Notes under the pieces: generated by a model
Told to the model about the DNA's origin: nothing
Database searches by the model: none
The model's input: the letters and a program-made list of their open reading frames with translations, nothing else
Assembly: GCA_947497495.1 (NCBI GenBank)
Contig: CANMGT010000002.1
Span: forward strand, 1 to 64,000
Length of the DNA: 64,000 bases
Origin: an uncultured Lentibacter sp.
GTDB taxonomy: Bacteria > Pseudomonadota > Alphaproteobacteria > Rhodobacterales > Rhodobacteraceae
Direction of reading: 5' to 3'
Part shown: in pieces, positions 26,399 to 34,252 of the stretch
Position numbering within the stretch: the first letter of the stretch is position 1
How the letters are laid out: every line of letters begins with the position of its first letter
Position numbers and translations under genes: made by a program

Positions 26399-27736
26399 AT
26401 GGCTAAGGCTATGAAAATCGCGATCGTTGATGACGAGCAGGATATGCGCCAATCCATCAGCCAATGGTTGGCGCTGTCTGGCTACGACACCGAGACCTTT
26501 CCGAGCGCGGAAGATGCGCTGAAGAAACTGGGGCCTGATTACCCCGGGATCGTTATTTCCGACATCAAGATGCCCGGTATGGACGGCATGCAGTTTTTGA
26601 AAAAACTGATGGGGGCGGACAGCGCTTTGCCAGTGATCATGATCACAGGGCACGGCGATGTGCCGATGGCCGTTGAAGCCATGCGCGTAGGTGCGTTCGA
26701 CTTTCTGGAAAAGCCGTTCAACCCTGACCGAATGACAGAGCTGGCCAAGAAGGCCGCCAACGCCCGCCGCTTGACGATGGACAACCGTATGCTGCGCCGC
26801 GAGCTCTCGGACGGCGGCCAGCTGATGAAGAAACTCATTGGTGTGAGTCCCGTGATGGAGCGCCTCAAGGAGGATATCCTCGACCTTGGGCAAGCTGACG
26901 GCCATGTGCTGATTGATGGCGAGACAGGCACTGGCAAAACCATTGTTGCGCACGCCTTACACGCAGTCGGCGCGCGCGCTGGCAAGAAGTTTGTGTTGGT
27001 GAGCTGTTCGGCGCTTGAAGAAGACGCGCTGACAAAACGCCTGTTCGGGCCGATGCTGCCAGAAGACAGCCAGCTGCCTGCCGTTGAAGAAGCCCGCGGC
27101 GGCACATTGGTGCTCGAAGACATCGAAACCCTGTCTGACGCCGTGCAGGCACGCTTGCTGAGCTTCATGAACGACGAGGGCAACCCGCCGGAAACCCGCA
27201 TTGTCGCGATTTCAAACCTGCAAGAGCAAGACCGCACAGTCGAAGACGCGCTGCGCAATGACTTGTTCTACCGCTTGGCGGCCTTGCGCATCACCGTGCC
27301 GCCGCTGCGCCAGCGTGGCGAAGACATCCTGACGCTGTTCACGCGCCTCGCCGACGAGTTTGCCGACGAGTATGGCTGTGATGCACCCAAGGTAACGGCA
27401 CAGGAAGCCGCGCAGCTTTTGCAGGCGCCATGGCCCGGAAACGTACGTCAGCTGATCAACGTGGCCGAACGCGCTGTGCTACAGTCGCGGCGCGGCTCGG
27501 GCAGCATCACCTCGCTTCTGATGAACGATCACGACGAAATGCAGCCCGTGATGACCACCGAAGGCAAGCCGCTGAAAGAATACGTGGAAGCCTTTGAGCG
27601 GATGCTGATTGACAACACCATGCGCCGCCACAAAGGCAGCATCGCCAGCGTTATGGATGAGCTTTGCCTGCCACGCCGCACGCTGAACGAGAAGATGGCC
27701 AAATACGCTTTGCAGCGCTCGGACTATCTTGGTTAG
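26399..27736 (+). CDS. dctD: DctD-type response regulator lacking the GAFTGA loop
   Basis: A 445-residue regulator with a receiver domain (acidic pocket Asp11-Asp12, phospho-acceptor Asp55 in VISDIKMPG), an AAA+ domain (Walker A GETGTGKT) and a Fis-type helix-turn-helix at the C-terminus (GSIASVMDELCLPRRTLNEKM in pieces). The AAA+ domain is abnormal: where sigma54 activators have GAFTGA, this protein reads LFGPMLPEDSQLPAVEEARGG, and the Walker B is LVLEDIE instead of LFLDEIG. It is therefore unlikely to contact sigma54 in the standard way. DctB is encoded just upstream. Confidence 0.88.
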   Translation: MAKAMKIAIVDDEQDMRQSISQWLALSGYDTETFPSAEDALKKLGPDYPGIVISDIKMPGMDGMQFLKKLMGADSALPVIMITGHGDVPMAVEAMRVGAFDFLEKPFNPDRMTELAKKAANARRLTMDNRMLRRELSDGGQLMKKLIGVSPVMERLKEDILDLGQADGHVLIDGETGTGKTIVAHALHAVGARAGKKFVLVSCSALEEDALTKRLFGPMLPEDSQLPAVEEARGGTLVLEDIETLSDAVQARLLSFMNDEGNPPETRIVAISNLQEQDRTVEDALRNDLFYRLAALRITVPPLRQRGEDILTLFTRLADEFADEYGCDAPKVTAQEAAQLLQAPWPGNVRQLINVAERAVLQSRRGSGSITSLLMNDHDEMQPVMTTEGKPLKEYVEAFERMLIDNTMRRHKGSIASVMDELCLPRRTLNEKMAKYALQRSDYLG

Positions 27737-27759
27737 GCGCAAGCTGCTAACTTGCTGAT

Positions 27760-28656
27760 ATGGGACGCGGTTTTTATGCATTCTGGATCATTGGCAGCGC
27801 TGTAATGGCGTTTGTCACGATCATCGGGCTGGGCACTCTAAGTGGCATGGCGTTGACGACGACGGGGTATATACCGACGCCGCCTTGGCTTGAGTTTGTC
27901 GCTATTGCAGCGGGGCTTTTGTTTTACTGGAGCGTGCTGTGTTGGGGGCTTGCGTTGTTGCGCAAGCGGCCAGTCGTGTCTGCGGGCCTTGTGGGAGCAG
28001 CGCTGCTGTTGGCCTTCACCTATCCGCTCTATGACGCGCAGTCTTATGCCAAGCAGCGCGCAAGCGTTGCAGCTAAGGCCGTTGTCGGCCCAAAGCCCGA
28101 GTTTGCCGGAAAAACGGCTGTCTTGCTCGAAGGGCTTTACGACCAATGTATCAACAATTGCTGGAACATATCACAGCATATGGCGGCGCGGGTTTTGCTG
28201 GTGAAACACGAAGACTTGCTGGCCGCCGACTTTGACGGGTCAGTCGATCTGTTGAGCCTGCCTTTCTACGAGCTTGACGACACAACTCTGCGTGAAGTGT
28301 CAGCGCGGCCTGCGCGGATCGACTATGTGCTGATCAACGAGCGGGATGCGTCGGACTTTGACGATGCGTTTGAGCGCTTTCGCCCGCGTGGCATTGACCG
28401 CGGCGGGCTAAAGATTGATGCGCTGATCGTGCCAACCCGTGACGGGCGGCACATAGACCTGACGCAAGATGCGCCTGTGCTTCGCCTGCTCAACGTAAGC
28501 CGAAACCTGGCCTCTAACCCCTGGATTCTGGGGGCGGGGCGCAAACTTTACTGGAACGCTGCCGACAGACGCGCCAATGGCGGTGTCGCTGTCGACTATT
28601 TTTGCACAAGCAAAGAGGGCGACGATTGGCACTGGTGCAACAACGCCTTTGACTGA
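27760..28656 (+). CDS. Membrane protein of unknown function
   Basis: The 298-residue protein has three hydrophobic helices in the first 90 residues (about 8-28, 44-68, 72-90) and a soluble remainder. The soluble part contains Cys pairs: CINNCWN near residue 128 and CTSKEGDDWHWCNN near the end, which could form disulfides in the periplasm. I do not recognise the family. It begins 23 bases after dctD and probably reads from the same promoter, but the link to dicarboxylates is only positional. Confidence 0.7.
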   Translation: MGRGFYAFWIIGSAVMAFVTIIGLGTLSGMALTTTGYIPTPPWLEFVAIAAGLLFYWSVLCWGLALLRKRPVVSAGLVGAALLLAFTYPLYDAQSYAKQRASVAAKAVVGPKPEFAGKTAVLLEGLYDQCINNCWNISQHMAARVLLVKHEDLLAADFDGSVDLLSLPFYELDDTTLREVSARPARIDYVLINERDASDFDDAFERFRPRGIDRGGLKIDALIVPTRDGRHIDLTQDAPVLRLLNVSRNLASNPWILGAGRKLYWNAADRRANGGVAVDYFCTSKEGDDWHWCNNAFD

Positions 28657-29057
28657 TGCCCAACACGAATGCATCGGTTTTGTGACAGATTGCCATTGTA
28701 TTTTACGTCTTGGTGGCATTAAGTAGACTGTAAGGGCAAACCTAGCTTTGCCTTCATGAGTTTCTCTGCTTCGGGTGACCGCACTCAGCGCACCCCCAGC
28801 AGGATGAATTGGCCGCTTTTGACGGCCGAAAGAACCGGCAAGATTAAAAAACTTGCCAATGAATGGGCGCCTTGGGCCTTCAAAAGCAAAAGGCGTCGGA
28901 GAAGAAACGCGATGAAGCGCGCCATAGTATTGAGTTCGAGAGCAGAGGGCGTTCGCGCCCCCTCCGAATGCGCGACTGACATTGCCATAAATAGACACGA
29001 CAACAAAGCCGCAGCACCCCCAGGGGCGCTCGGTGATTTTGCGTGCAAATGGACATC
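28657..29057 (+). promoter_or_regulatory. Long structured leader and promoter region of rne
   Basis: About 400 bases hold no convincing gene. They contain several stable hairpins: GGCCG/CGGCC (28811-28827), GGCAAG/CTTGCC (28837-28857), and a UUCG-capped GAGGGCG stem (28945-28964). RNase E genes elsewhere, notably in E. coli, have a long 5' leader by which the enzyme controls its own mRNA. A comparable role here is inferred from length, structure and position. The transcription start is not determined. Confidence 0.5.
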
Positions 29058-31823
29058 ATGGCTAAGAAAATGCTTATCGACGCCACCCACAGCGAGGAAA
29101 CTCGCGTGGTCGTGGTTGATGGAAACAAGGTTGAGGAATTTGACTTTGAATCCGAAAGCCGCCGGCAGCTTGCTGGCAACATCTATCTTGCAAAAGTAAC
29201 ACGGGTTGAACCGTCGCTTCAGGCGGCGTTTGTTGATTACGGAGGGAACCGTCATGGCTTCCTTGCGTTCAATGAAATCCACCCTGATTACTATCAAATC
29301 CCCGTCGCTGACCGCGAAGCGCTCATGGAAGAAGAGCGCGCCTATGCGGAGGCCATGAAGGCCCGCGACGACGAAGAAATTGAAAAACCCAAAAAGCGCC
29401 GTTCGCGCTCGCGCAGCAAAGCGGCCAAGGCCGAGACGCCTGAAGATGCTGTTGTGACAGCAGAAGTCAGCGGTATGGAAACGATCGACTTGGAGGAGGC
29501 TGGCGCTGACACGCTTGAAGGCCATTCTCCGATGGATCTCGTGGCCGAGACTCCTGTTGAAGAGCCTGCTGAAGACGCCGCTGACGAGGGTGTCCAAGAG
29601 GATTCTGCCGACGCGGATGTCACTGCCGGTGAGGCTGTAGAAACCGAGTCTGAAGAGGATGACAACAGCGACGATGACGCAGATGAAGGCCGCGGCAAGA
29701 AAGAAGCCAGCGCCAAAGACGAGAACATCGAAAGTGTCGCCGATGAAGACGACCAAGAAGAAATCCGCCCGCCACGTAAACCACGGCCCAAGCGCTACAA
29801 GATCCAGGAAGTGATCAAAGTGCGCCAGATTTTGCTGGTGCAAGTTGTCAAAGAAGAGCGCGGCAACAAGGGCGCGGCGCTTACAACCTACCTCAGCCTT
29901 GCTGGCCGCTACTGCGTGCTTATGCCCAACACCGCGCGCGGTGGTGGCATTTCCCGCAAGATCACCCATGCCGCAGACCGTAAGAAACTCAAAGAGATAG
30001 CGAACGAAATTGAAGTGCCTTCTGGCGCTGGCCTGATCGTGCGCACGGCGGGTGCCAAACGCACCAAGCCCGAGATCAAACGCGACTACGAGTATCTGCA
30101 ACGCCTTTGGGAGCAGATCCGCGAGCTGACGCTCAAGTCAATCGCGCCTGCGAAAATTTACGAAGAGGGTGACCTCATCAAACGCTCGATCCGCGACCTT
30201 TACAGCCGCGAGATTGACGAAGTTCTGGTGGAAGGCGAACGCGGCTACCGCATTGCCAAAGACTTCATGAAAATGATCATGCCGTCACACGCCAAGAACG
30301 TGAAAAACTACCACGAAGGCCTGCCGCTGTTCGCGCGCTACCAAGTGGAAAGCTACCTCAGCTCGATGTTCAACCCCACGGTTCAACTCAGGTCTGGTGG
30401 CTATATCGTGATCGACACGACAGAAGCGCTTGTCGCGGTTGACGTGAACTCGGGCCGCGCCACCAAAGAAGGCAGCATCGAGGAAACCGCGACCAAGACA
30501 AACCTTGAAGCCGCTGAAGAAGTGGCGCGCCAGGTGCGCCTGCGCGACTTGGCTGGCCTGATCGTGATCGACTTCATCGACATGGACGAGCGTCGCAACA
30601 ACGCCAAAGTCGAAAAGATGATGAAGGACAAGCTCAAGACAGACCGGGCCCGCATTCAGGTTGGCCGGATTTCGGGCTTTGGCCTGATGGAAATGAGCCG
30701 TCAGCGTTTGCGCCCCGGTATGATCGAGGCGACAACACAGCCTTGCCCAAGCTGTCATGGCACAGGGCTTATTCGCTCGGACGACAACCTCGCGCTCAAC
30801 ATTTTGCGCCAGATCGAGGAAGAGGGCACCCGCCGTCGCACACGTGAAGTGTTGGTTAAATGCCCTGTTGGCATCAGCAACTTCCTGATGAACCAGAAGC
30901 GCGAGCACATCGCCCAGATCGAAGCGCGCTACGGCATGTCTGTGCGCCTTGAGGGGGATCCGATGCTGATCAGCCCTGATTTCAGCATGGAAAAATTCAA
31001 GACAGCCACGCGCCGTGTGCAAGAATCCACCACAGCGGTTGTGTCTGCGAGCGCTGCGCTGATGGATGATATCGACAATGAAACCGGCGAAGAGCTGGAG
31101 ATTGATGTCGTTGAGGCGGTGGATACACCCGAGACGGATGGCGAGGATACGCCCAAGCCCAAGAAGCGCCGTCGTCGGCGTCGTCGGAGCCGCTCAAAGT
31201 CTGGCGGATCGGATGAAAACAACGGTGAGAACAACGGTGAGAACACTCAAGCCGAAGCGGCTGATGCGGTTAGTGAAACTGCTGAACCGCAAGCGGTAGA
31301 GACAGCCGAGCCTGTGGCAGCCGAGCCCGTAGAACCGGAGGCCAAGGCACCGAAGAAAACAAGCTCGCGGTCACGTAAAAAGCCTGTGGCTGACGCTGAG
31401 GACGCTACAGCAGACGGGGCTGAAGAAAAGCCTGCCGAGGCTGAAGAAAAGCCCAAGCGCACCCGCAAGCCGCGCGTTTCAGCCGCAGCCAAAAAGAAGG
31501 CTGAGGAAGAAGCGGCAGCGGCCGCAGAGGCCCCGGCCGAAGAGGCTCCAGCGGCTGAAGAAAAGCCCAAGCGCACGCGCAAGCCGCGGGTTTCAGCCGC
31601 AGCCAAGAAAAAAGCCGAAGAGGAAGCCGCAGAGGCCGCTGCCGCTGAGACGGTTGCCAGTGACGAGCCTACTGTTGAAGCCGCGCCAGAACCTGTCGCT
31701 GTAGAGCCAACGCCAGAGCTACAGCCTGAGCCTGTTGCTGTAGAACCAGCACCTGTCGCCGAAGAGCCTGCCAAGCCTGCAGGCCCTAAAAAGCGCGGCT
31801 GGTGGTCACTCGGTAAGGGCTGA
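29058..31823 (+). CDS. rne: Ribonuclease E (Rne/Rng family)
   Basis: The main endonuclease of the RNA degradosome, 921 residues. The S1 domain is split by a large acidic insert (about residues 100-245, Glu/Asp-rich), normal for alphaproteobacterial RNase E. The catalytic DNase-like domain has Asp462 (VAVDVNSGR) and Asp505 (VIDFIDMD), and the zinc link CPSCHGTG has Cys563 and Cys566. The C-terminal third is disordered, rich in Lys, Glu, Ala and Pro, with a repeated EEKPKRTRKPRVSAAAKKKA block and an arginine-rich RRRRRRSRSKS patch that likely binds RNA. An ATG five codons upstream is possible. Confidence 0.95.
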   Translation: MAKKMLIDATHSEETRVVVVDGNKVEEFDFESESRRQLAGNIYLAKVTRVEPSLQAAFVDYGGNRHGFLAFNEIHPDYYQIPVADREALMEEERAYAEAMKARDDEEIEKPKKRRSRSRSKAAKAETPEDAVVTAEVSGMETIDLEEAGADTLEGHSPMDLVAETPVEEPAEDAADEGVQEDSADADVTAGEAVETESEEDDNSDDDADEGRGKKEASAKDENIESVADEDDQEEIRPPRKPRPKRYKIQEVIKVRQILLVQVVKEERGNKGAALTTYLSLAGRYCVLMPNTARGGGISRKITHAADRKKLKEIANEIEVPSGAGLIVRTAGAKRTKPEIKRDYEYLQRLWEQIRELTLKSIAPAKIYEEGDLIKRSIRDLYSREIDEVLVEGERGYRIAKDFMKMIMPSHAKNVKNYHEGLPLFARYQVESYLSSMFNPTVQLRSGGYIVIDTTEALVAVDVNSGRATKEGSIEETATKTNLEAAEEVARQVRLRDLAGLIVIDFIDMDERRNNAKVEKMMKDKLKTDRARIQVGRISGFGLMEMSRQRLRPGMIEATTQPCPSCHGTGLIRSDDNLALNILRQIEEEGTRRRTREVLVKCPVGISNFLMNQKREHIAQIEARYGMSVRLEGDPMLISPDFSMEKFKTATRRVQESTTAVVSASAALMDDIDNETGEELEIDVVEAVDTPETDGEDTPKPKKRRRRRRRSRSKSGGSDENNGENNGENTQAEAADAVSETAEPQAVETAEPVAAEPVEPEAKAPKKTSSRSRKKPVADAEDATADGAEEKPAEAEEKPKRTRKPRVSAAAKKKAEEEAAAAAEAPAEEAPAAEEKPKRTRKPRVSAAAKKKAEEEAAEAAAAETVASDEPTVEAAPEPVAVEPTPELQPEPVAVEPAPVAEEPAKPAGPKKRGWWSLGKG
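31440..31627 (+). repeat. Direct repeat inside the RNase E C-terminal tail
   Basis: A 74-base segment at 31440-31513 recurs at 31554-31627 with a handful of silent changes. It encodes AEEKPKRTRKPRVSAAAKKK and the next Ala/Glu residues. The block is basic and may bind RNA, so copy number could alter RNA contact. Duplication within a disordered tail is the simplest explanation. Confidence 0.9.
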
Positions 31824-31841
31824 TCCGCCGACAAAACAGAC

Positions 31842-31877
31842 AAATGGCCGTCCTGCGTGGGCGGCCATTTTTGTTTT
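31842..31877 (+). terminator. Intrinsic terminator of rne, possibly bidirectional
   Basis: The arms AAATGGCCG (31842-31850) and CGGCCATTT (31862-31870) are followed by TTGTTTT on the plus strand. The minus strand also ends the stem with a short T-rich run (TTTGTCTGTTTTG), so it can serve the convergent tusA-like gene too. Confidence 0.85.
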
Positions 31878-31883
31878 GAAGCG

Positions 31884-32108
31884 TTATTTTTTCTGGACAG
31901 TGTAGGTCTGCGCAGTCTCGCGCTCGCCCGTTTCAACAAGCAGATGCCCGGCCTCGGCGCAAAAGTGCGGCACATCGATAACGGCGGCAGGGTCATCGGC
32001 CCAGAGCGTGATTTGATCGCCTGAAGCAAGGTTTCTCATCCGCTTGCGAAGCCGCAAGACGGGGAGGGGGCATAAAAGCCCGCGGGCATCTATTAGATCG
32101 GTGCTCAT
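31884..32108 (-). CDS. TusA/SirA-family sulfur carrier protein
   Basis: The 74-residue protein begins MSTDLIDARGLLCPLPVLRL. The CPxP motif (Cys13, Pro16) carries persulfide sulfur in TusA, used for 2-thiouridine in tRNA or other sulfur transfer. An ATG three codons upstream (32117) is also possible. A second Cys in PHFCAEAGH is not conserved in the family. It stands alone between rne and ccdA, so the exact sulfur pathway is open. Confidence 0.85.
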   Translation of the reverse strand: MSTDLIDARGLLCPLPVLRLRKRMRNLASGDQITLWADDPAAVIDVPHFCAEAGHLLVETGERETAQTYTVQKK

Positions 32109-32201
32109 AAGCCGCATTTAGGCGCTATGTTTCAGTCTGTCCACAACCTTGTGACATAAAGTGGCGATGACCTTTGCAAAGTTTTGCTTTAGGGCTGGGG
32201 C

Positions 32202-32951
32202 ATGTTTGGAATCGAGATCATGGATGCAGGGCTTTTGCCTGCGATGATGGTGGCGCTGGCGGCGGGAATTGTCTCGTTTCTGAGCCCCTGTGTGCTGCCG
32301 ATTGTGCCGCCCTATCTGGCTTATATGAGCGGTGTGTCACTCAGCGAACTCAACAAGGAAGGCGGTGGCAAATCGGCGTTCCTGCCGGCGCTGTTCTTCG
32401 TGATGGGGTTGTCGACTGTCTTCTTGCTGCTCGGTTTTGCTGCTTCGGCTTTTGGCAAGGTTTTCTTGCAATACAGCAGCTATTTTTCAACTTTTGCTGG
32501 CCTCATCGTAATGGTGTTTGGCGCGCATTTTATCGGCGTGTTCCGGATTGGCTTTCTGGATCGCGAGGCGCGGCTTGATGTCGGAGATCAAGGTGGCAGC
32601 GCGATGGGCGCTTACGTGCTGGGCCTTGCTTTTGCCTTTGGCTGGACGCCTTGTATCGGCCCGCAGCTAGGCGCGATCCTGTCGCTGGCGGCGAGTGAGG
32701 CGAGCATCTCCAAGGGGCTTGTCCTGCTTGGCACCTATGCCTTTGGCCTTGGCATCCCGTTTCTGATCGTTGCGCTTTTCCTGCCAAAGCTTGGGGGTGT
32801 CATGGGCTGGATGAAGGCCCATATGGAGCAGATCGAGAAAGTCATGGGGCTCTTGCTCTGGACGGTTGGGTTGCTCATGTTGACGGGCGGCTTCTCGGCC
32901 TTTTCCTACTGGCTGCTTGAGACATTTCCAGCCCTCGCAACCCTCGGATAA
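32202..32951 (+). CDS. ccdA: Cytochrome c biogenesis protein CcdA
   Basis: A 249-residue membrane protein with six hydrophobic helices in two similar halves. Each half has a redox Cys: FLSPCVLPIVPPYL and FGWTPCIGPQLGA. CcdA moves electrons from thioredoxin across the membrane to reduce apocytochrome c and other periplasmic thiols. Length and motifs match. The genes for the periplasmic acceptor are not nearby. Confidence 0.94.
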   Translation: MFGIEIMDAGLLPAMMVALAAGIVSFLSPCVLPIVPPYLAYMSGVSLSELNKEGGGKSAFLPALFFVMGLSTVFLLLGFAASAFGKVFLQYSSYFSTFAGLIVMVFGAHFIGVFRIGFLDREARLDVGDQGGSAMGAYVLGLAFAFGWTPCIGPQLGAILSLAASEASISKGLVLLGTYAFGLGIPFLIVALFLPKLGGVMGWMKAHMEQIEKVMGLLLWTVGLLMLTGGFSAFSYWLLETFPALATLG

Positions 32952-33004
32952 GCCTTACTCTTGCCCGAAACCTTCGCTAAACTGCGTTTCAAACGAGTTG
33001 AGCG

Positions 33005-34252
33005 ATGAGCGGTATGTCTTCACAAGGCGAGCAGACAGTCAGAAAACGACGGGTGTTTTACATCCCCGGCTATGATCCAATTCATCCGCGTCGCTACCGC
33101 GAGCTTTACCGCAGTGAAGGGGCAGCTCAGGCTGCGATCACGGGCTATGAGCTTGCACTCAGCCCCAAGCAAACAAAGGGTGGGCCTTACGGCTGGCATG
33201 TGCAGGGGGTTGTCGGTAAAGCCACAGCGGACGCTGACTTTGAGGTGCTTGTCTGGTCTGACATCGTTAAGGACAGTATGGAGCAGGGCATTGGCGCGAC
33301 CTACGTGCAACTGGCCCGAACCGCTTGGATCTATATCACATCCGGAGCCCTCGGGCGGCTCATGAAGCTACGCAAGGGGCCCGTCATTGCCGCGCTCTAT
33401 CCGGTGGTTTTCCTGATCGTGCAACTGCTGCTGGCTGTGGCCTTTGCCATCTTTGTAAACTGGGCACTAGAACAGCTAACCACCCCCTATCTGGGCGGTT
33501 TCGGCACGGTGCTGGCGCTGCTTGGAGGGCTTGGGGCGGGCTATGCGTTGCTGTTGTGGTTCAAGGCAAAGGACAACAAGCTTTTCGCCTATTACCTTAT
33601 GCATGACTACGCCTATTCCGCCCAGAGCAAAGGCGCAAACCCGCCCGAGCTTGAGGCGCGAATGGCTGCGTTTGCCGATACGATCGCGCAGGCCTTGACG
33701 GGCGACTTTGACGAAGTTCTCGTTGTTGGCCACTCGTCAGGTGCGCATTTGGGCGTGTCGATCCTGGCGGATCTGCTGCGCGCCGCGCGCGTGCCTGAAA
33801 ACGGGCCAAAGCTTAGCTTCCTTACGCTTGGGCAGGTTGTGCCGATGGTATCTTTCCTGCCTGAAGCGTGGCGACTTCGGGCTGATCTGGCCTACCTGAG
33901 CGCGCGGGACGAGATCACGTGGACCGACGTGACTGCGCCCGGAGATGGCTGTGCCTTTGCGCTTTGTGACCCAGTGGCAGTGTCGGGCGTAGCACCCAAA
34001 AGCAAGCGTTGGCCGCTTGTGGTGTCGGCCGCTTTTTCGCAGAACCTGTCAGCCAACCGCTGGAAGGAACTTCGCTGGAAGTTTTTCCGGCTGCATTTCC
34101 AGTATCTCTGCGCCTTTGATACGCCGGGTGACTACGACTATTTCCAAATAACGGCCGGGCCTGTGACACTCGCCGAGCGCTATGCTGGGCGCAAGGCTTC
34201 AGGCTCGCGCATTGAGGCGCCTGTTAACAAATATACAAGTATTGCGCCATGA
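33005..34252 (+). CDS. Alpha/beta-hydrolase with two membrane helices, coupled to a P450
   Basis: The 415-residue protein is an alpha/beta-hydrolase of unusual build. It starts with FYIPGYDPIHPRRYRELY, an oxyanion-like first strand. Two hydrophobic helices (about residues 120-145 and 157-180) interrupt the fold before the nucleophile elbow VVGHSSGAHLG with Ser244. A later Asp/His pair cannot be fixed with certainty. It overlaps the next gene, a P450, by four bases, so they are probably made together. I do not know a described function for this hydrolase type; the pairing suggests a lipid or hydrophobic substrate handled at the membrane. Confidence 0.78.
   Translation: MSGMSSQGEQTVRKRRVFYIPGYDPIHPRRYRELYRSEGAAQAAITGYELALSPKQTKGGPYGWHVQGVVGKATADADFEVLVWSDIVKDSMEQGIGATYVQLARTAWIYITSGALGRLMKLRKGPVIAALYPVVFLIVQLLLAVAFAIFVNWALEQLTTPYLGGFGTVLALLGGLGAGYALLLWFKAKDNKLFAYYLMHDYAYSAQSKGANPPELEARMAAFADTIAQALTGDFDEVLVVGHSSGAHLGVSILADLLRAARVPENGPKLSFLTLGQVVPMVSFLPEAWRLRADLAYLSARDEITWTDVTAPGDGCAFALCDPVAVSGVAPKSKRWPLVVSAAFSQNLSANRWKELRWKFFRLHFQYLCAFDTPGDYDYFQITAGPVTLAERYAGRKASGSRIEAPVNKYTSIAP

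Noticed and set aside
28408..28998. Minus-strand open frame of 196 codons in the rne leader
   Set aside because: It overlaps the end of the plus-strand membrane protein gene and has unstructured composition.
28785..30101. Minus-strand open frame of 438 codons across the rne start
   Set aside because: Rich in Phe and Leu because it is antisense to the acidic insert of RNase E; no ribosome site or family match.
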